Notes: a model not told the origin generated them from the sequence alone. A stretch of 64,000 nt of DNA from Siphonodentalium dalli (GCA_032622095.1 CP136065.1:213820151-213884150), one strand, 5' to 3'; positions 1-11,021 are shown, numbered from the stretch's first letter. Program-made: numbers and translations.

Positions 1-124
1 ATTCATACCCCCGATGGCGCAAAGTAATATTTTGTGCTAGTTATCTGTGTGAATGGGTGGGTATAATAGCTTCTTGGGCATATTCGACCACCGTGCCATC
101 ATAAACATGCTAAAAATGCTTGAC

Positions 125-598
125 GCCAGTCTAGATGCTAGGATTTTGCGATTTTCTTGTTCAGATTACAAAATTTTCGCACACCGGGCCGAACCATGGT
201 TGACCCGGTGTGTCATTGTCTCTCCCCTGTGGCCAATACAAAAATGCTAATAAGTTTAACAATATTTTACTACATTTGGTCAAACTTGTGGTCACCAGTT
301 GGAGTATTTTCCAACCTGAAGGGGAGTATGAGGTTTGAAATTTCCAACACTATAGGAAAGCTTTAGTTGAGGCCAGTCTGGATGCTAGGATTTGCGATTT
401 TCTTGTTCAAATTTTTTAATTTTCTCACACCGGCCGAACAACGAAAGTCAGCTCGGTGTGTCGTGGTCTCTTGCCCGTAGCCGTGTGCATGTGTATGGAG
501 TTAGACCACTAGATGTTAGGATTTATGCAATGTTTCAGGTTAAAATATCTGAATTTTCTCATACCGGGAATATAGAATCATGGTTTATGAAGATATAG
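125..598. repeat. Three diverged direct repeats of a ~110-bp module
   Basis: The phrase GCCAGTCTAGATGCTAGGAT followed by a GCGATTTTCTTGTTCA-like stretch and a CTCACACCGG-like stretch occurs near 125, 372 and (more diverged) 504. Each copy continues into a GGTGTGTC...TCTC segment or a decayed version of it. Spacing is irregular (about 247 and 132 bp). Short ORFs here contain no recognisable domain. At 743-756 the phrase TAGCCACGTCCCTG resembles a hAT-type transposon end, but no matching opposite end was found. Confidence 0.6.
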
Positions 599-840
599 GA
601 TATTAGGCCTAAACACTGAGGTGCAAGGAGGGGGGTGCAAATGGAATTATGCAAAACTTGTGTTCGGTCTGATTCTGATTCAAGGATGGGGGTGCAGTTG
701 GAATTTCCCAAGGTGGACACCCCCCAACGGAAACCCTCTAGCCACGTCCCTGGTCATAAAGTATCATTAATGGTATCATAACGGCCTCATAACGCGACCG
801 GCATCATAATGTGTCTATGTAACTTATATGTATTATTTCT

Positions 841-925
841 TAACATGTATTCAAGATTCACCCCCCAAATTAACTCGTATTCAGGATTCACCCCCCAAAA
901 TTAACTCGTATTCATGATTCAGGGG
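841..925. repeat. 31-bp tandem repeat, about 2.7 copies
   Basis: TTAACNTGTATTCANGATTC followed by ACCCCCCAAA is repeated at about 841, 873 and 902. The last copy breaks down into a G-run (AGGGGGAGGGGGGG). Confidence 0.75.
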
Positions 926-945
926 GAGGGGGGGGTGATACACTC

Positions 946-1163
946 AGCATGCTCTGTTATCAAACGCTAGTTAAATGGCCCTGATAGCATGCTCTGATCT
1001 CAAACGCTAGTTAAATGGCCCTGATAGCATGCTCTGATGTCAAACGCTAGTTAAATGGCCCTGATAGCATGCTCTGATGTCAACCGCTAGTTAAATGGCC
1101 CTGATAGCATGCTCTGATTCAAACGCTAGTTAAATGGCCCTGATAGCATGCTCTGATCTCAGT
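946..1163. repeat. 40-bp tandem repeat, about 5.4 copies
   Basis: Units start with AGCATGCTCTGAT at 946, 986, 1026, 1066, 1106 and 1145, each followed by CAAACGCTAGTTAAATGGCC. Copies differ at one or two positions and one copy lacks 1 bp. Units abut with no unique spacers, so this is a minisatellite and not a CRISPR array. Confidence 0.93.
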
Positions 1164-1309
1164 TGGTTATATTGGTACTATGATGTTGAGAAAGTGATGA
1201 CCTTTGGAAGAGTGATTCGATGGTAATCCATTTACATATGAACCAAACAATATATACTAATAAAAAAAATTGTTTGGTGGTTCGTATGTCTGTTTGTTTG
1301 TTTGTCCGC

Positions 1310-2035
1310 TTATAGGCGACCAAATGGCTGGGGCGTCGGAGCTGACCATTTGCATATAGTGGTAAATTGACCCGGGTGGGCGTCATTAGATAGGTCCAGT
1401 TCACCCCAAATGTCTTAAAAGGGCACTAATTATGTTACATATATTGTGACTAGAGGCGACCAAACGGTTGGACACTCGGAACTGAATATTTGTACGTGAG
1501 TAATGTATGTATGGGTCATTTGACCCGAGGAATGTTATTAGATAGGTCCTGTTGACCTCAGATATTATAAAAGGGCACTAATAACTAATTTAACAAAATA
1601 ATTAATTATATACCCAAAATGGGTGCAACCTGGTTGCTGAGCATTGAAACGCGGCGATAAATTGACCCATAGAATGTCACGAGATAGACGACGATGACCT
1701 CAGATGACTTAAATGGGCAAATATGAGCAATAAAGAGCGTCCCTTATAAGCTTAGAATATATGTACGAAAATTGCTACAGATGGGTCAGTCGACCAGGGG
1801 AATGTCATGGGATAGGCGCCTTAGACATCAGAAGACTTAAATGGGGACTAGTAAATGATATTATCCATAAAGAGGATGTACTATCAGTCCAAAATCTATG
1901 TGGGAACATGTGCACAAAAGTGAAATGGCGCGGGAAATTTCACGGGGTAGGTTCTGTTGACCTCGAACGATTTATAATAATAATTAACAATAAAGAGCGT
2001 TTATTATCAACTTAAAATATATAAGTAACTTTATC
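1310..2035 (+). repeat. Dispersed ~170-bp family, 4 to 5 tandem diverged units
   Basis: Each unit reads roughly: GGCGACCAAA..., a 'TTGACCC..GG.ATGTCAT.AGATAGG' block, 'GTTGACCTCAGATGACTTAAA', a 'GGGCACTAAT' or 'GGGGACTA' block, then 'CAATAAAGAGCGT...TTATAAGCTTAGAATATATG'. Units begin near 1312, 1454, 1640, 1770 and 1900. The same blocks recur near 55665-55960 and in its duplicate at 59294-59590, so the family is shared between the two ends of the window. Nothing coding was recognised. Confidence 0.7.
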
Positions 2036-2104
2036 TGGACAGTGTACTGTTTATTCCACATGAATAATAATTGTTTTAAATGACTTGAAGTGTCACTAAT
2101 AATT

Positions 2105-2510
2105 GGTACATATGGTTCACCCGAGCAACGCCGGGTAACCCAGCTTGGGAACCTCATTCTGCAAATGACAGACACACTATATCAAGGCTTGGTCATGACC
2201 TGCTTGATATCCAATTGTGATAAAATGTACGTTTACCGATAATTTTTTAGTGACCCAGTAAACAGTCGACGAGAAGGTCTCCGACCAAATTGCGGATGAA
2301 GATGGATAACACTACAATCCAGTTGACAAACCGGCAAAATTTCGTTGCACAAAATGTCGATAAATAAAAGGGTTGGGCAATTTTATACTATAGTTGACTG
2401 TGGTTAGCATTATTTTTGACAACTGAAGCGGCATTTAAAAAAAAAATGTTGTTGGAATCTGATGGTATGGGGACCATCGAATCTGATTCAGTACCTTTAA
2501 ATTTAACTAT
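2105..2510 (+). mobile_element. Two dispersed element fragments side by side
   Basis: The segment 2112-2205 carries 'CGAGCAACGCCGGGTAACCC' and then 'CCTCATTCTGCAAATGACAG', which recurs around 23545 and 23840. From about 2255 to 2505 the sequence matches the element at 25549-25760 ('CCGACCAAATTGCGGATGAAG', 'TATAGTTGAC..TG', 'GGTTAGCATTATTTTT') and ends in 'GTACCTTTAAA', the terminal motif of the element at 8408-8886. It holds a short TTGTTG core at the place where other copies have longer TTG runs. Confidence 0.55.
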
Positions 2511-2639
2511 TATAATTATATCCATGTATTTGAATATGACAGTTCCATATACACTATTTCTCCGTGTTTGTGGGAATTGTGGGAATTGTGGGATCGCGCA
2601 CGCCAGTGCATAGCCAAATTCATCTCGTAACAATAATAC

Positions 2640-3228
2640 AGCAAATGTAGATCATGCCATGAATCTCTACTTTTGCTAACGCCCGTAGAGATCATATTCC
2701 ACCAGTACAAAACCTGGGAACTTTTTGAAGTTTTGACAGGGAACCTTATAAAGTCGAAAAAAAATATTACGTGGGGAATATATTTCTTAGTTGTTATGTC
2801 TTCCTTAATAATTTACTTCACTCTAGGTGAATGTCCCAACTCAAAATGTCATGATTTTCTGACTTGTGTGAGCCGATATCGTAATAAGCATCGAATTAAT
2901 TACCCAGAAGATATCCCATTATTGTAAGCGACGCAAAGCAAAATCGCTCACAAATTCACTCAAATCGTGAAATATCCAGTTGGGACCTTCACCTACAGTG
3001 GAGTACATTATTAATTAAGGAACAGATAATAACTAAGAAATATATTCCCCACGTTATTTTTCTACTTTATAAGGTTCCCTGTCAAAAAGTTCCCAGGTTT
3101 TGTACTGGTGCGATATAATCTCTACGGGCGTTAGCCATAGTAGAGATTCGTGACATGATCTACTGGTGCGATATGATCTCTACGGGCGTTGGCCATAGTA
3201 GAAATTCGTGACATGATCTACAGCAAAT
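2640..3228. mobile_element. Foldback element, ~170-bp inverted arms
   Basis: The left arm (about 2640-2812, with TAACGCCCGTAGAGATCATA, AACCTGGGAACTTTTT and GGGGAATATATTTCTTAGTT) returns as its reverse complement at about 3013-3226, separated by ~200 bp. The right arm has an extra internal tandem duplication of ~65 bp (ACTGGTGCGATATNATCTCT occurs twice). Both ends carry an ACAGCAAATG-type flank. The 84-codon ORF in the left arm and loop has no recognisable domain. This fits a non-autonomous foldback or MITE-like transposon. Confidence 0.8.
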
Positions 3229-3280
3229 GAAGAGTCTCCAGGTAACATTTGTTTTGTAACTTTTTGCGCCAGTTTTTTTC

Positions 3281-3779
3281 TTAACCCTTTACCCAATAAA
3301 CCGGCCAAAAACGGCCAAATAAAGCTTCAACAGCCTAACATTTCTTCGGTCTGTCTCAATAAAACCATACAAATATGGATATCATTGGAACCGGCTCATT
3401 GACCACATTGTGATGGTTACAGTTATGCCCTGTGCCAATGCATTCTCTTATATATGCGAGTCGACCATAGGTCGCCTCGCATATATAAGAGAATGCATTG
3501 GCCTAAATGCATTAACACTTTTTACCATTTTTTCTTACATTCTTTAACAATTTTATAATTTGTAATGTGTTAAGCCAATGCCTCGCATATATAAGAGAAT
3601 GCATTGGCCTAAATGCATTAACACTTTTTACCATTTTTTCTTACATTCTTTAACAATTTTATAATTTTTAATGTGTTAAGCCAATGCATTCTCTTATATA
3701 TGCGAGGCGACCTATGGTCGACTCGCATATATAAGAGAATGCATTGGCACAGGGCCGTTCTGTTGGATAAAGGGTTAAT
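3281..3779. mobile_element. Nested palindrome element with outer terminal inverted repeats
   Basis: Outer ends are TTAACCCTTTACCCAA (3281) and its imperfect complement TTGGATAAAGGGTTAA (3764-3779). Inside, 3427-3500 and about 3683-3755 are inverted copies of each other, starting GCCCTGTGCCAATGCATTCT and ending AGAATGCATTGGCACAGGGC. Each arm is itself a near-perfect hairpin built from CCAATGCATTCTCTTATATA / TATATAAGAGAATGCATTGG around a GTCGACCATAGGTCG-like centre. Between the arms a ~106-bp unit (with TAAATGCATTAACACTTTTT) is tandemly duplicated with a 1-base difference. Confidence 0.85.
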
Positions 3780-5150
3780 ATACACCTATGCCTTTCTAAC
3801 TTGTACTAAAATGACGACAAAATCACTCACTCATAACAATATTAAGAAAAATTGAATGTTAACGGACTTCCTTAATTATAATGTGAACACATAATTTCAC
3901 CACAAGAACCAACATTGTACCGAATATTAGTGAAACACTTATTTCGATTCATATTTTGTGATACGATTTTTGGATTATCCTTCTTTAGCTTCTTGTATCG
4001 AACTCACAAAACGCAATATCAATACTCAGGTATTACAGTTAAATATATAACTATAATATTTGACACTGTTGACGTCAGTGTGTGCCTGACCAGTTAAGAT
4101 TGTTAGCTCATAAGAAATTAAAGATGTACATTGCAAGTTATTAAAGTCATTAGCTTCACTCCCGGTGGGTATATATTTCATGTCAGACAGAACTGTATCC
4201 GATATACCATAAGAAAGGTCATAAAAAACTAGAAATAAAACCCCAAGGTTGCATATTATTGATGCGGTATTCGCCCCGTATTAAATTGTTGAAAACTGCG
4301 GTCAGAGTAAGAAATCTTCTCAGATACAACCACATTTTCGGCGCGAATCATCGCGTGGAGGTCATGGAATTATATTCGGAAGAAATCGGAACCGCCCGAA
4401 AAACGACGATCGGCTGGCACGCACGGTTAAGAGAACAGCCAAAACAATAGCCGACATGTCGATAACCGAAAGTAGATTCAACAAAACACAAACTAGATAA
4501 TGTGATTATGTCTTGATTTTTGCATCGATATCTCATGTTTTCTAATTGAAATGTCGAGAATTAATTGGCAACTAACAAAGTGTACACACTGTGTATATGT
4601 TATATATGGATTGTTTGCACATTTAGGCGTGAATGGGTATTCGTGCACAGCATGCAAAATACGATTGGCACACCTCCGAACCGATCAGCTGATCCAGGTC
4701 GTAATGCTTCTCATCGATTGAAAATAAACAAATCGGGGAATTCCTGCCCTTCTTATCAAACGTCAACATATTTGGTCGAATTTAAGATGAAGTTATCTGC
4801 AATGGCATTATTGACTTATGTAAATGGAAATTATTAGCAATATTTCAAACGCAGAGAGTGCATGAACCACCGATCGATCTATAAATTATAATAGCCCAAT
4901 CGGGCTGAACTAGATCGATTGGTCTTCCTGGCATAGTGGTTGCTGCTGTAAGAGAGGGAACTCTAAATTTCTTAAATATTAAAATTTTGTTTGTTTTCAG
5001 ATTTGTACAAGTTTATAATGAATATTACTAGTAAAAAAATATACCATTGTCTTTCATTAGTTTCAAAATAAATGAGAATTTTTTTTAATTGGTAGAAACA
5101 GCTGGTCGAAAGAACAATTTAGAGTACTCCCCTTATCACAGATTCACTTT
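3780..5150. other. No supported gene; AT-rich spacer
   Basis: I find no recognisable gene. Short ORFs (e.g. 4259-4450, 63 codons, basic) have no identifiable motif. A small imperfect hairpin lies at 4866-4924 (ACCGATCGATCTA ... TAGATCGATTGGT, with AGCCCAATCGGGCT inside). Confidence 0.5.
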
Positions 5151-5270
5151 ATAGTAGCTAATTACACTTAAGCATAAATTATTTATGCTTAAGCATAATT
5201 AACTTACGATCGGCGTAATACATTTGAATTACGCTTGAGTGTAATTGGGTTCATCAGCTATCTCACCTCT

Positions 5271-5621
5271 ATGGGAGGAAGCCAAATTAACATTTAATAA
5301 ATAATTGAGCTAAAGCCCCCCCCCCCCCCCAATCAAGGAATCTCTAATTACACTTAAGTGCAATAAGAATATTTCTTATCGCGCTTAAGTGCAATAAGAA
5401 GATTCCTTATTGCGCTTAGAGATTCCTTATTGCGCTTAAGTGCAATACGATATTCCTTTTTGTGCTTAAGTGCAATAAGATATTCCTTATTGTGCTAAGC
5501 GCAATTAGATATTTCCTTATTGAACTTAATCGCAATTATATCTTCCCTTATTATATCGCTTAAGCTCAATTATATCGCTTAAGCTCTATTATTTATTAAA
5601 TGTTAATTTGGCTCCCCATAT
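5271..5621. mobile_element. MITE-like element filled with CTTAAG palindromes
   Basis: Inverted ends are visible: AAGCCAAATTAACATTTAAT plus AAATAAT on the left (about 5271-5306) and ATTATTTATTAAATGTTAAT plus TTGGCT on the right (about 5587-5621), with CTATGGGAGG against CCCCATATA outside them. The interior starts with a C-run (about 5317-5330). It then has seven or more copies of a module TTATTGCGCTTAAGTGCAAT + AAGATATTCC, each centred on a short palindrome around CTTAAG. No ORF is present. Confidence 0.7.
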
Positions 5622-5699
5622 ACCTCATGTATATTGGTATAACCTGATGTAGGTTACTGGCATTAGTAATGCGGTTGCATCCATTTCAGCTTGAGGGGA

Positions 5700-7265
5700 G
5701 TTCAATGAGAGTGTATATGAATTACGTTTAAGCGTACTTCATTTACGCTTAAGCGCGGAACTCATTTACACTTAAGCATAATTAATATGAATAATGCTTA
5801 AGCAAATACCTAACTCCAACTGATTTCCTCTGTCTGAATAATTGAGTCCATCTCATAGTATATGGGGGAGTCTAAACCGATGTTTGATTGATGTCTTATT
5901 GCCAGAGTAAATTTGAGTTTAGAGGAAATCGCATGGGAGACAGCCTTTTCAAATATATTATTTATTAGTGTAAATCAATTGCGCTCAAGCGCAAAAAATA
6001 TGTGTCTAATAATATATTTGCGCTTTAGCATAAAATTGCCATAAATGTGATCTATTATATGGGAGGCCCTTTTCACATTTATTATTTATTTACGCTTAAG
6101 CGCAAATAACCTCTATCATTTGCAATTAAGCAAATAGATCATATTTGCGCTTAAGCGCAAATCATTTGCACTTAAGCGCAAATAAAAATCAATATGCAAT
6201 GATCCCCCCTGAATTAATTTTACATGGCACAGGCCTAAACACATCACTAAAGTTGATATAGCCCCACCATATGAGGGAAACAATCCCCCAGAAACCCCAA
6301 GATCTGTTTTATGACCATGGAAATGATATAGATCTGTGTAGGATATGTCTCTTTTATAAAATATACTATATCTCTGGGATGGCGACACAAATTCTTGGGG
6401 ACAGGGATGCTGATATTATGAAAATAGGGGTTTTTCCCCAACTTCAAGTCAATGAGTACACCATATGAGGGAAGCAAACCCCAGTAACCCCTAATTCCCT
6501 ATTTATGGCCATGGAAATGGTATATATCTGTGCAGGAGATAATAAAATATACATGAGCTCTGGGAGTGAGGCACCAAATCTTGGGACACCAGGGACAGAG
6601 ATGCTGATATGCATATGCAAATATGTTTTTTCTTCAACTTCGAGTCTGTATGGGGCTATTACTATGGGCCCATGCTAATATAATATGAGATGGACTCAAT
6701 CATTCACATCAAAGGGATGTAATGGAGTGTTAGGTATTTGCGCTTAAGCGCAAATAAATTGATAGACACATATTTGTGCTTAATGATTTATGCTTAAGCA
6801 CAAATATTTGCACTTAAGCGCAAATAAATAATAAATGTGAAAAGGGCCTCCCATACTATTTCCGCTAAAGCGCATATGATTTGTATTTAAGTATAAATGA
6901 TTTGCTCTTAAGTGCAAATGATTTACACTTAAGCGTAAATGATTTGCGATTAAGCAGAATCAGAATAAATGTGAAAACGGCTTCTCGTATAATCGCTTAA
7001 GCATAATTCATTTATGATTAAGTGTAATTAATCTATCAATGAAAATAAATGACCAGTGAGCTTAAGCGTAAATCAATTTCGCTTAAGCACACTTTAATCA
7101 ATTACGCTTAAGCACACTAGTCATAATTCTATTACTCATAGGAGTAATGCTTTATCTACATCATACGGTTAAGCGTAAGTGAAGTACGCTTTATATGTGT
7201 GCATTACACCTGAGTGTAATACATTACGCTTAATTGTAATTCACTTACGCTAATGTGCAATTAGC
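5700..7265. repeat. Field of short CTTAAG-centred palindromes
   Basis: About twenty palindromes of the form GCGCTTAAGCGC and variants are scattered here. Examples are perfect 20-bp palindromes ATTTGCGCTTAAGCGCAAAT at 6143-6162 and 6736-6755, plus copies near 5748, 5770, 5797, 6096, 6172, 6807, 6825, 6920, 6997, 7052, 7075 and 7103. They are linked by recurring blocks such as ATGGGAGGCCCTTTTCACAT + TTATTATTTATT (6059) and its reverse complement (6818-6854), with decayed copies at about 5935, 6965 and 7270. A larger inverted repeat embraces the middle: 5797-5857 (GCTTAAGCAAATACCTAACT; ATTGAGTCCATCTCATA) against 6684-6749. Confidence 0.8.
6266..6655 (+). repeat. 194-bp tandem duplication inside the CTTAAG field
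   Basis: ACCATATGAGGGAA starts at 6266 and again at 6460. Both copies continue with 'CCCC.A.AACCCC', 'TATGACCATGGAAATGATAT', 'ATCTGTG.AGGA', 'CTCTGGGA', 'CTTGGGGACAGGGATGCTGA' and 'CCCAACTTCAAGTC' blocks. The copies are about 75-80% alike by eye. Short ORFs on both strands are not recognisable as proteins. Confidence 0.75.
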
Positions 7266-7299
7266 TAATACATGTGAAAAAGGCTTTCCATTATAGTTA

Positions 7300-8400
7300 T
7301 CATCCATCAGAATGAATAGTGCTTACTAAAGCTTGACAACAGAATTTGCCATTAAAAACATTTCATGGCCAATGAGCTAACAAATGTTCTGTACTGGCAT
7401 ATTGAATACCAATTATTTGTACTATTGTACAGGTATAATGTAATTAAACAGTTTTGAGTTACAAAAGTAAAACAACTCTTTCTGCACGGTACTGTGCTTG
7501 CGGCCAGATTGATGTAAAAATTCGGTCAATGCGCTTACAATTTTCTATAAATAGTAACATTTTGGAATTATTACCTCTCGATCACTGTTCGATTATAATC
7601 TTTGCCACTAACTCGGCCAATGTTCTTCCGTTTGTGATTTCACGCAACAATTCCCTTTCTATTCCTTCCCTGTCGAATTGACTACCGATTGCGATGTCAA
7701 TTTGTTTTTCGCTTTAATATTCTGATGTGCATGACGCTATTCCAGCGAACGGTCATCCTCCCTAGAAGCCATTTCTGAGAACGAAACCCGATTCAATCCC
7801 AATCGAGTCGGAAGTGCTCGGGCATTTCCGTGACTGCACAAGACAACGCATCGGTTTGTATTTTCGTGTTATTATGGTGAGATTAATCGGGACGATTGAT
7901 GAATATAAATAGTTAGCCGAATGGCCGTATAATGTGTACAAACTGACTTCAGGATGGGGGATTTCGTGTATCTGAGTTATTTTATTCACTCTTCCCACAG
8001 AATGACGCAGGGAACTCAATTGTGAGGTTCAATTTACGTTTCACATCACTTTAAAGTGTACCAAATAACTATTTAGATAAGTTATTGTTGGAGAGCAGCC
8101 TGGTTGGAGAAGGGAATATGGTGCAAAACATTGTCATACTGGAGTAATATGAACATAGTTAATAAGTATTTGTGTCGATGTAAACTAACCTGGTGTTGGT
8201 AGTATACGTTCTATGTACGGTACACGTCGACTACAAATCAGCGTAGTTAAATTTACATGTAGACCTTTCTGAGGCTTTCATCCCAGGTTATGCAGATTGA
8301 GAAAATCGATAGTCATACCTATATTTACTTCCGAATGTGGAAGCGAGGCGCTTACCTTTTGTATCGTGTGTGCATAGAAAAAGTAAACTCGCGGATTGCC
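7300..8400. other. No supported gene
   Basis: Low-repeat AT-rich sequence. Short ORFs at 7454-7681 (+) and 7762-8019 (-) show no identifiable domain, and no convincing splice-flanked exon was found. Confidence 0.4.
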
Positions 8401-8407
8401 CGATTCA

Positions 8408-8886
8408 TTTAAAGGTACTCAACCCGATAAAACTCCTCTCAATTACTATTTCAATGGCTTCGGGGGTCAAAAAAATTTGATTCGAGTCGAGGAAGTCACC
8501 CATCAAAGCTCAGATTTGTTAGATATCGATTTTAGAAATCTATTATTTTTCATTATCGGGAATTCTTACTGGCCCAGTACGTAGTCAATTATTACCACTT
8601 GATTATAGAGTTATCCATCCTTGTCTGTTTGAATAGAATTTTGGCGTAAAATCTCGAGCATGTTACCAAATTGACGGCAGTTATAAGTACTCATCTCGAG
8701 AACATAAGAATTTTCAAAAATCAATATCTAATAACTCTGAGCTTTGTTTGATGGGTTCCTCGACTCGAATCAAATATTTTTTACCCCCAAAGCCAAAGAA
8801 ATAGTAATATAGGACCCTCTGATCGGATTGTTGTTGTTGGAATCTGTTGAGATGGGGACCCTCTTTACGGGTTGAGTACCTTTAAA
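8408..8886. mobile_element. Foldback element with perfect 19-bp terminal inverted repeats
   Basis: TTTAAAGGTACTCAACCCG (8408-8426) is the exact reverse complement of 8868-8886. The arms continue inward with imperfect complementarity: 'CTTCGGGGGTCAAAAAAATT', 'TCGAGTCGAGGAAGTCACCC' and 'AAAGCTCAGA' on the left answer 'TCTGAGCTTTGTTTGATGGG' and 'CCCCCAAAGCCAAAGAAATA' on the right (8735-8805). A short TTGTTGTTGG run lies at about 8831. Partial relatives are at 2255-2505 and 25380-25760, so this is a dispersed family. It has no coding capacity. Confidence 0.85.
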
Positions 8887-8889
8887 CGG

Positions 8890-9215
8890 AACATATTATA
8901 CGTAGAATGCGGAACGACACATACATATACTAGAATAATTCCGGTTGGTATAGTATATATATATTCAAGCGTTAAGCGTCGAGAAAATTGAGAATATGGT
9001 ATAGAGGGGATTAAATGACTGACTAATGGACTTGATTTCATTTCAGAATATATTGTTCCCCGCTGACAGATCATAAAGGAGAGATATGACCCCGCTGAAA
9101 TAGCAATCGTATAAACATCCAAATATAGACACTTCGAAGTGCAACACGTACGTACAAATGAACTAAAACTGAAGAAAAGAAAATTGGTAGGAAACTCATT
9201 GAAAGCATGAAATAT
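8890..9215. other. No supported gene
   Basis: Spacer between the foldback element and the minisatellite. The minus-strand ORF at 8865-9122 begins inside the foldback arm and shows no known motif. Confidence 0.4.
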
Positions 9216-9224
9216 GGCATTTCT

Positions 9225-10075
9225 CTTCCAAGCAGGTTTTATATAGATAGTTAAAGATCGCCTATCTCTTCCAACACGTTGTATATAGATATTCAGATGG
9301 CATATCTCTTTTCAGCACGTTGTATATAGATAGTTAAAGATGGCATATCTCTTCCCAGCACGTTGTATATAGACCAGCACGATGTATATAGATAGTTAAA
9401 GATGGCATATCTCTTCCCAGCACGTTGTATTATAGATAGTTAAAGATGGCATATCTCTTCCCAGCACGTTGTATATAGATAGTTAAAGATGGCATATCTC
9501 TTCCCAGCACTTTGTATATTATATAGATAGTTAAAGATGGCATAGCTCTTCCCAGCACGTTGTATATAGACCAGCACGATGTATATAGATAGTTAGAGAT
9601 GGCATATCTCTTCCCAGCACGTTGTATATAGATAGTTAAATATGGCATATCTCTTCCCAGCACGTTGTATTATAGATAGTTAAAGATGGCATATCTCTTC
9701 CCAGCACGTTGTATATATATAGTTAAAGATGGCATATCTCTTCCCAGCACTTTGTATATTATATAGATAGTTAAAGATGGCATAGATCTTCCCATCACGT
9801 TGTATATAGATAGTTAAAGATGGCATATATCTTCCCAGCACGTTGTATATTATATAGATAGTTAAAGATGGCATATCTCTTCCCAGCACGTTGTATATAG
9901 ATAGTTAAAGATGTCATATCTCTTCCCAGCACGTTGTATATAAATAGTTAAAGATGGTCTATCTCTTACCAGCACGTTTTATATAGATATTTAAAGATGG
10001 CATATCTCTTCCCAGCACGTTTTATATAGATATTTAAAGATGGCCTATCTCTTCTCAGCACGTTTTATATAGATT
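9225..10075. repeat. ~43-bp minisatellite with 240-bp higher-order period
   Basis: About 19-20 units of TTGTATATAGATAGTTAAAG + ATGGCATATCTCTTCCCAGCACG. Variant units reveal a higher-order repeat: the CACGTTGTATTATAGATAG variant occurs at 9421 and 9661, and CACTTTGTATATTATATAG at 9508 and 9748, both 240 bp apart. A truncated GACCAGCACGATG variant recurs at 9372 and 9569. Units toward 9950-10075 are more diverged, as expected at an array edge. Confidence 0.93.
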
Positions 10076-10372
10076 CCGGGGTATAAAATAATATATATGA
10101 ATCGAGAACACATGTTCGAAAGAGCTTCTACCAATGACTATCAATTTATTTAGAATTTCTTGTGACATTCGTGTGACAGTTTTATGGGCTATTTTTATAA
10201 CAGCGATCTGTGAAAACGTTCGGAGCGTACAAAGAAGGAAAACTCTTGGTAGAATCCTCAATCACGGCAAATTGCGTATCAGCTAAGAGATTTACTATGA
10301 ATTATGATCGAAATAAACCACTTTAATACGGCTTTATAGACAAATAGTATACCACATCTTAAGTTTGATCTG

Positions 10373-10439
10373 CATTTTTTTTTTTTTTAAATAGCAATTT
10401 GTAGTTTTTAAATCGTAATTTATAACAATTATGTTGTTG

Positions 10440-10471
<32 letters not shown>

Positions 10472-10473
10472 GT
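10373..10473. repeat. Poly-T run and (GTT)n(GGT)n microsatellite
   Basis: A ~14-bp T run (10375-10389) is followed at 10433-10473 by about eight GTT units and five GGT units. Confidence 0.85.
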
Positions 10474-11021
10474 CTTGCGGTTCGACAGAGATAGGCTATC
10501 CTTAAAGGGACGTTGTCATTTATGTATTCCCTTTAAACACACCAGAGAGAAATGGTGTAACCCATATTTCACTTGATAATGTTTGACAAAATATATTTTT
10601 ATTCGTAAACATATATACATTACTATATCATATCTGACAAGTGTACATACTATTCTAAAATAGCAACATATTCTGTCCCCACTTCATGGGTATAAATATT
10701 TCCTAGTGAGCGAAGATTCTCCTGCTTGACTTGATGCGCACATATCATAAGTCGTATCGGTGAATTCTAGTAAACAATAGAATAACACATGGTGAATCAA
10801 TGTGATTAACTTTGACTAAATGTCCCCATCATATTCTCATATCACGTTTCTCTGCGTACTTTTTATAACCAAACGCAAACTATGATTCCGACAACAAAAC
10901 AACAATGTCCTTAACAGTTACACGCATCCACTAGCAAACTATTTAAATCTTTGTTAAAATAATAATCTGTATAGAGTTATGGCTATCAGACTGTAACAGC
11001 ACTCAAAATAAAATAAAAAAA

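Noticed and set aside
743-757. End of a hAT transposon (TAGCCACGTCCCTG)
   Set aside because: No matching opposite terminus or target duplication was found nearby.
946-1163. CRISPR-like regular 40-bp repeats
   Set aside because: The units abut directly without unique spacers, and the sequence is eukaryotic. It is a minisatellite.
4924-4965. tRNA-like A box (TGGCATAGTGGTTG) suggesting a tRNA gene or tRNA-derived SINE
   Set aside because: No B box (GGTTCGANTCC) follows at a suitable distance and no cloverleaf can be drawn.
9430-9889. Minus-strand ORFs with repeated MLGRDMPSLTIYI peptides
   Set aside because: The minisatellite unit is about 43 bp, not a multiple of 3. The repeated peptides arise by chance frame returns and the frames break often.
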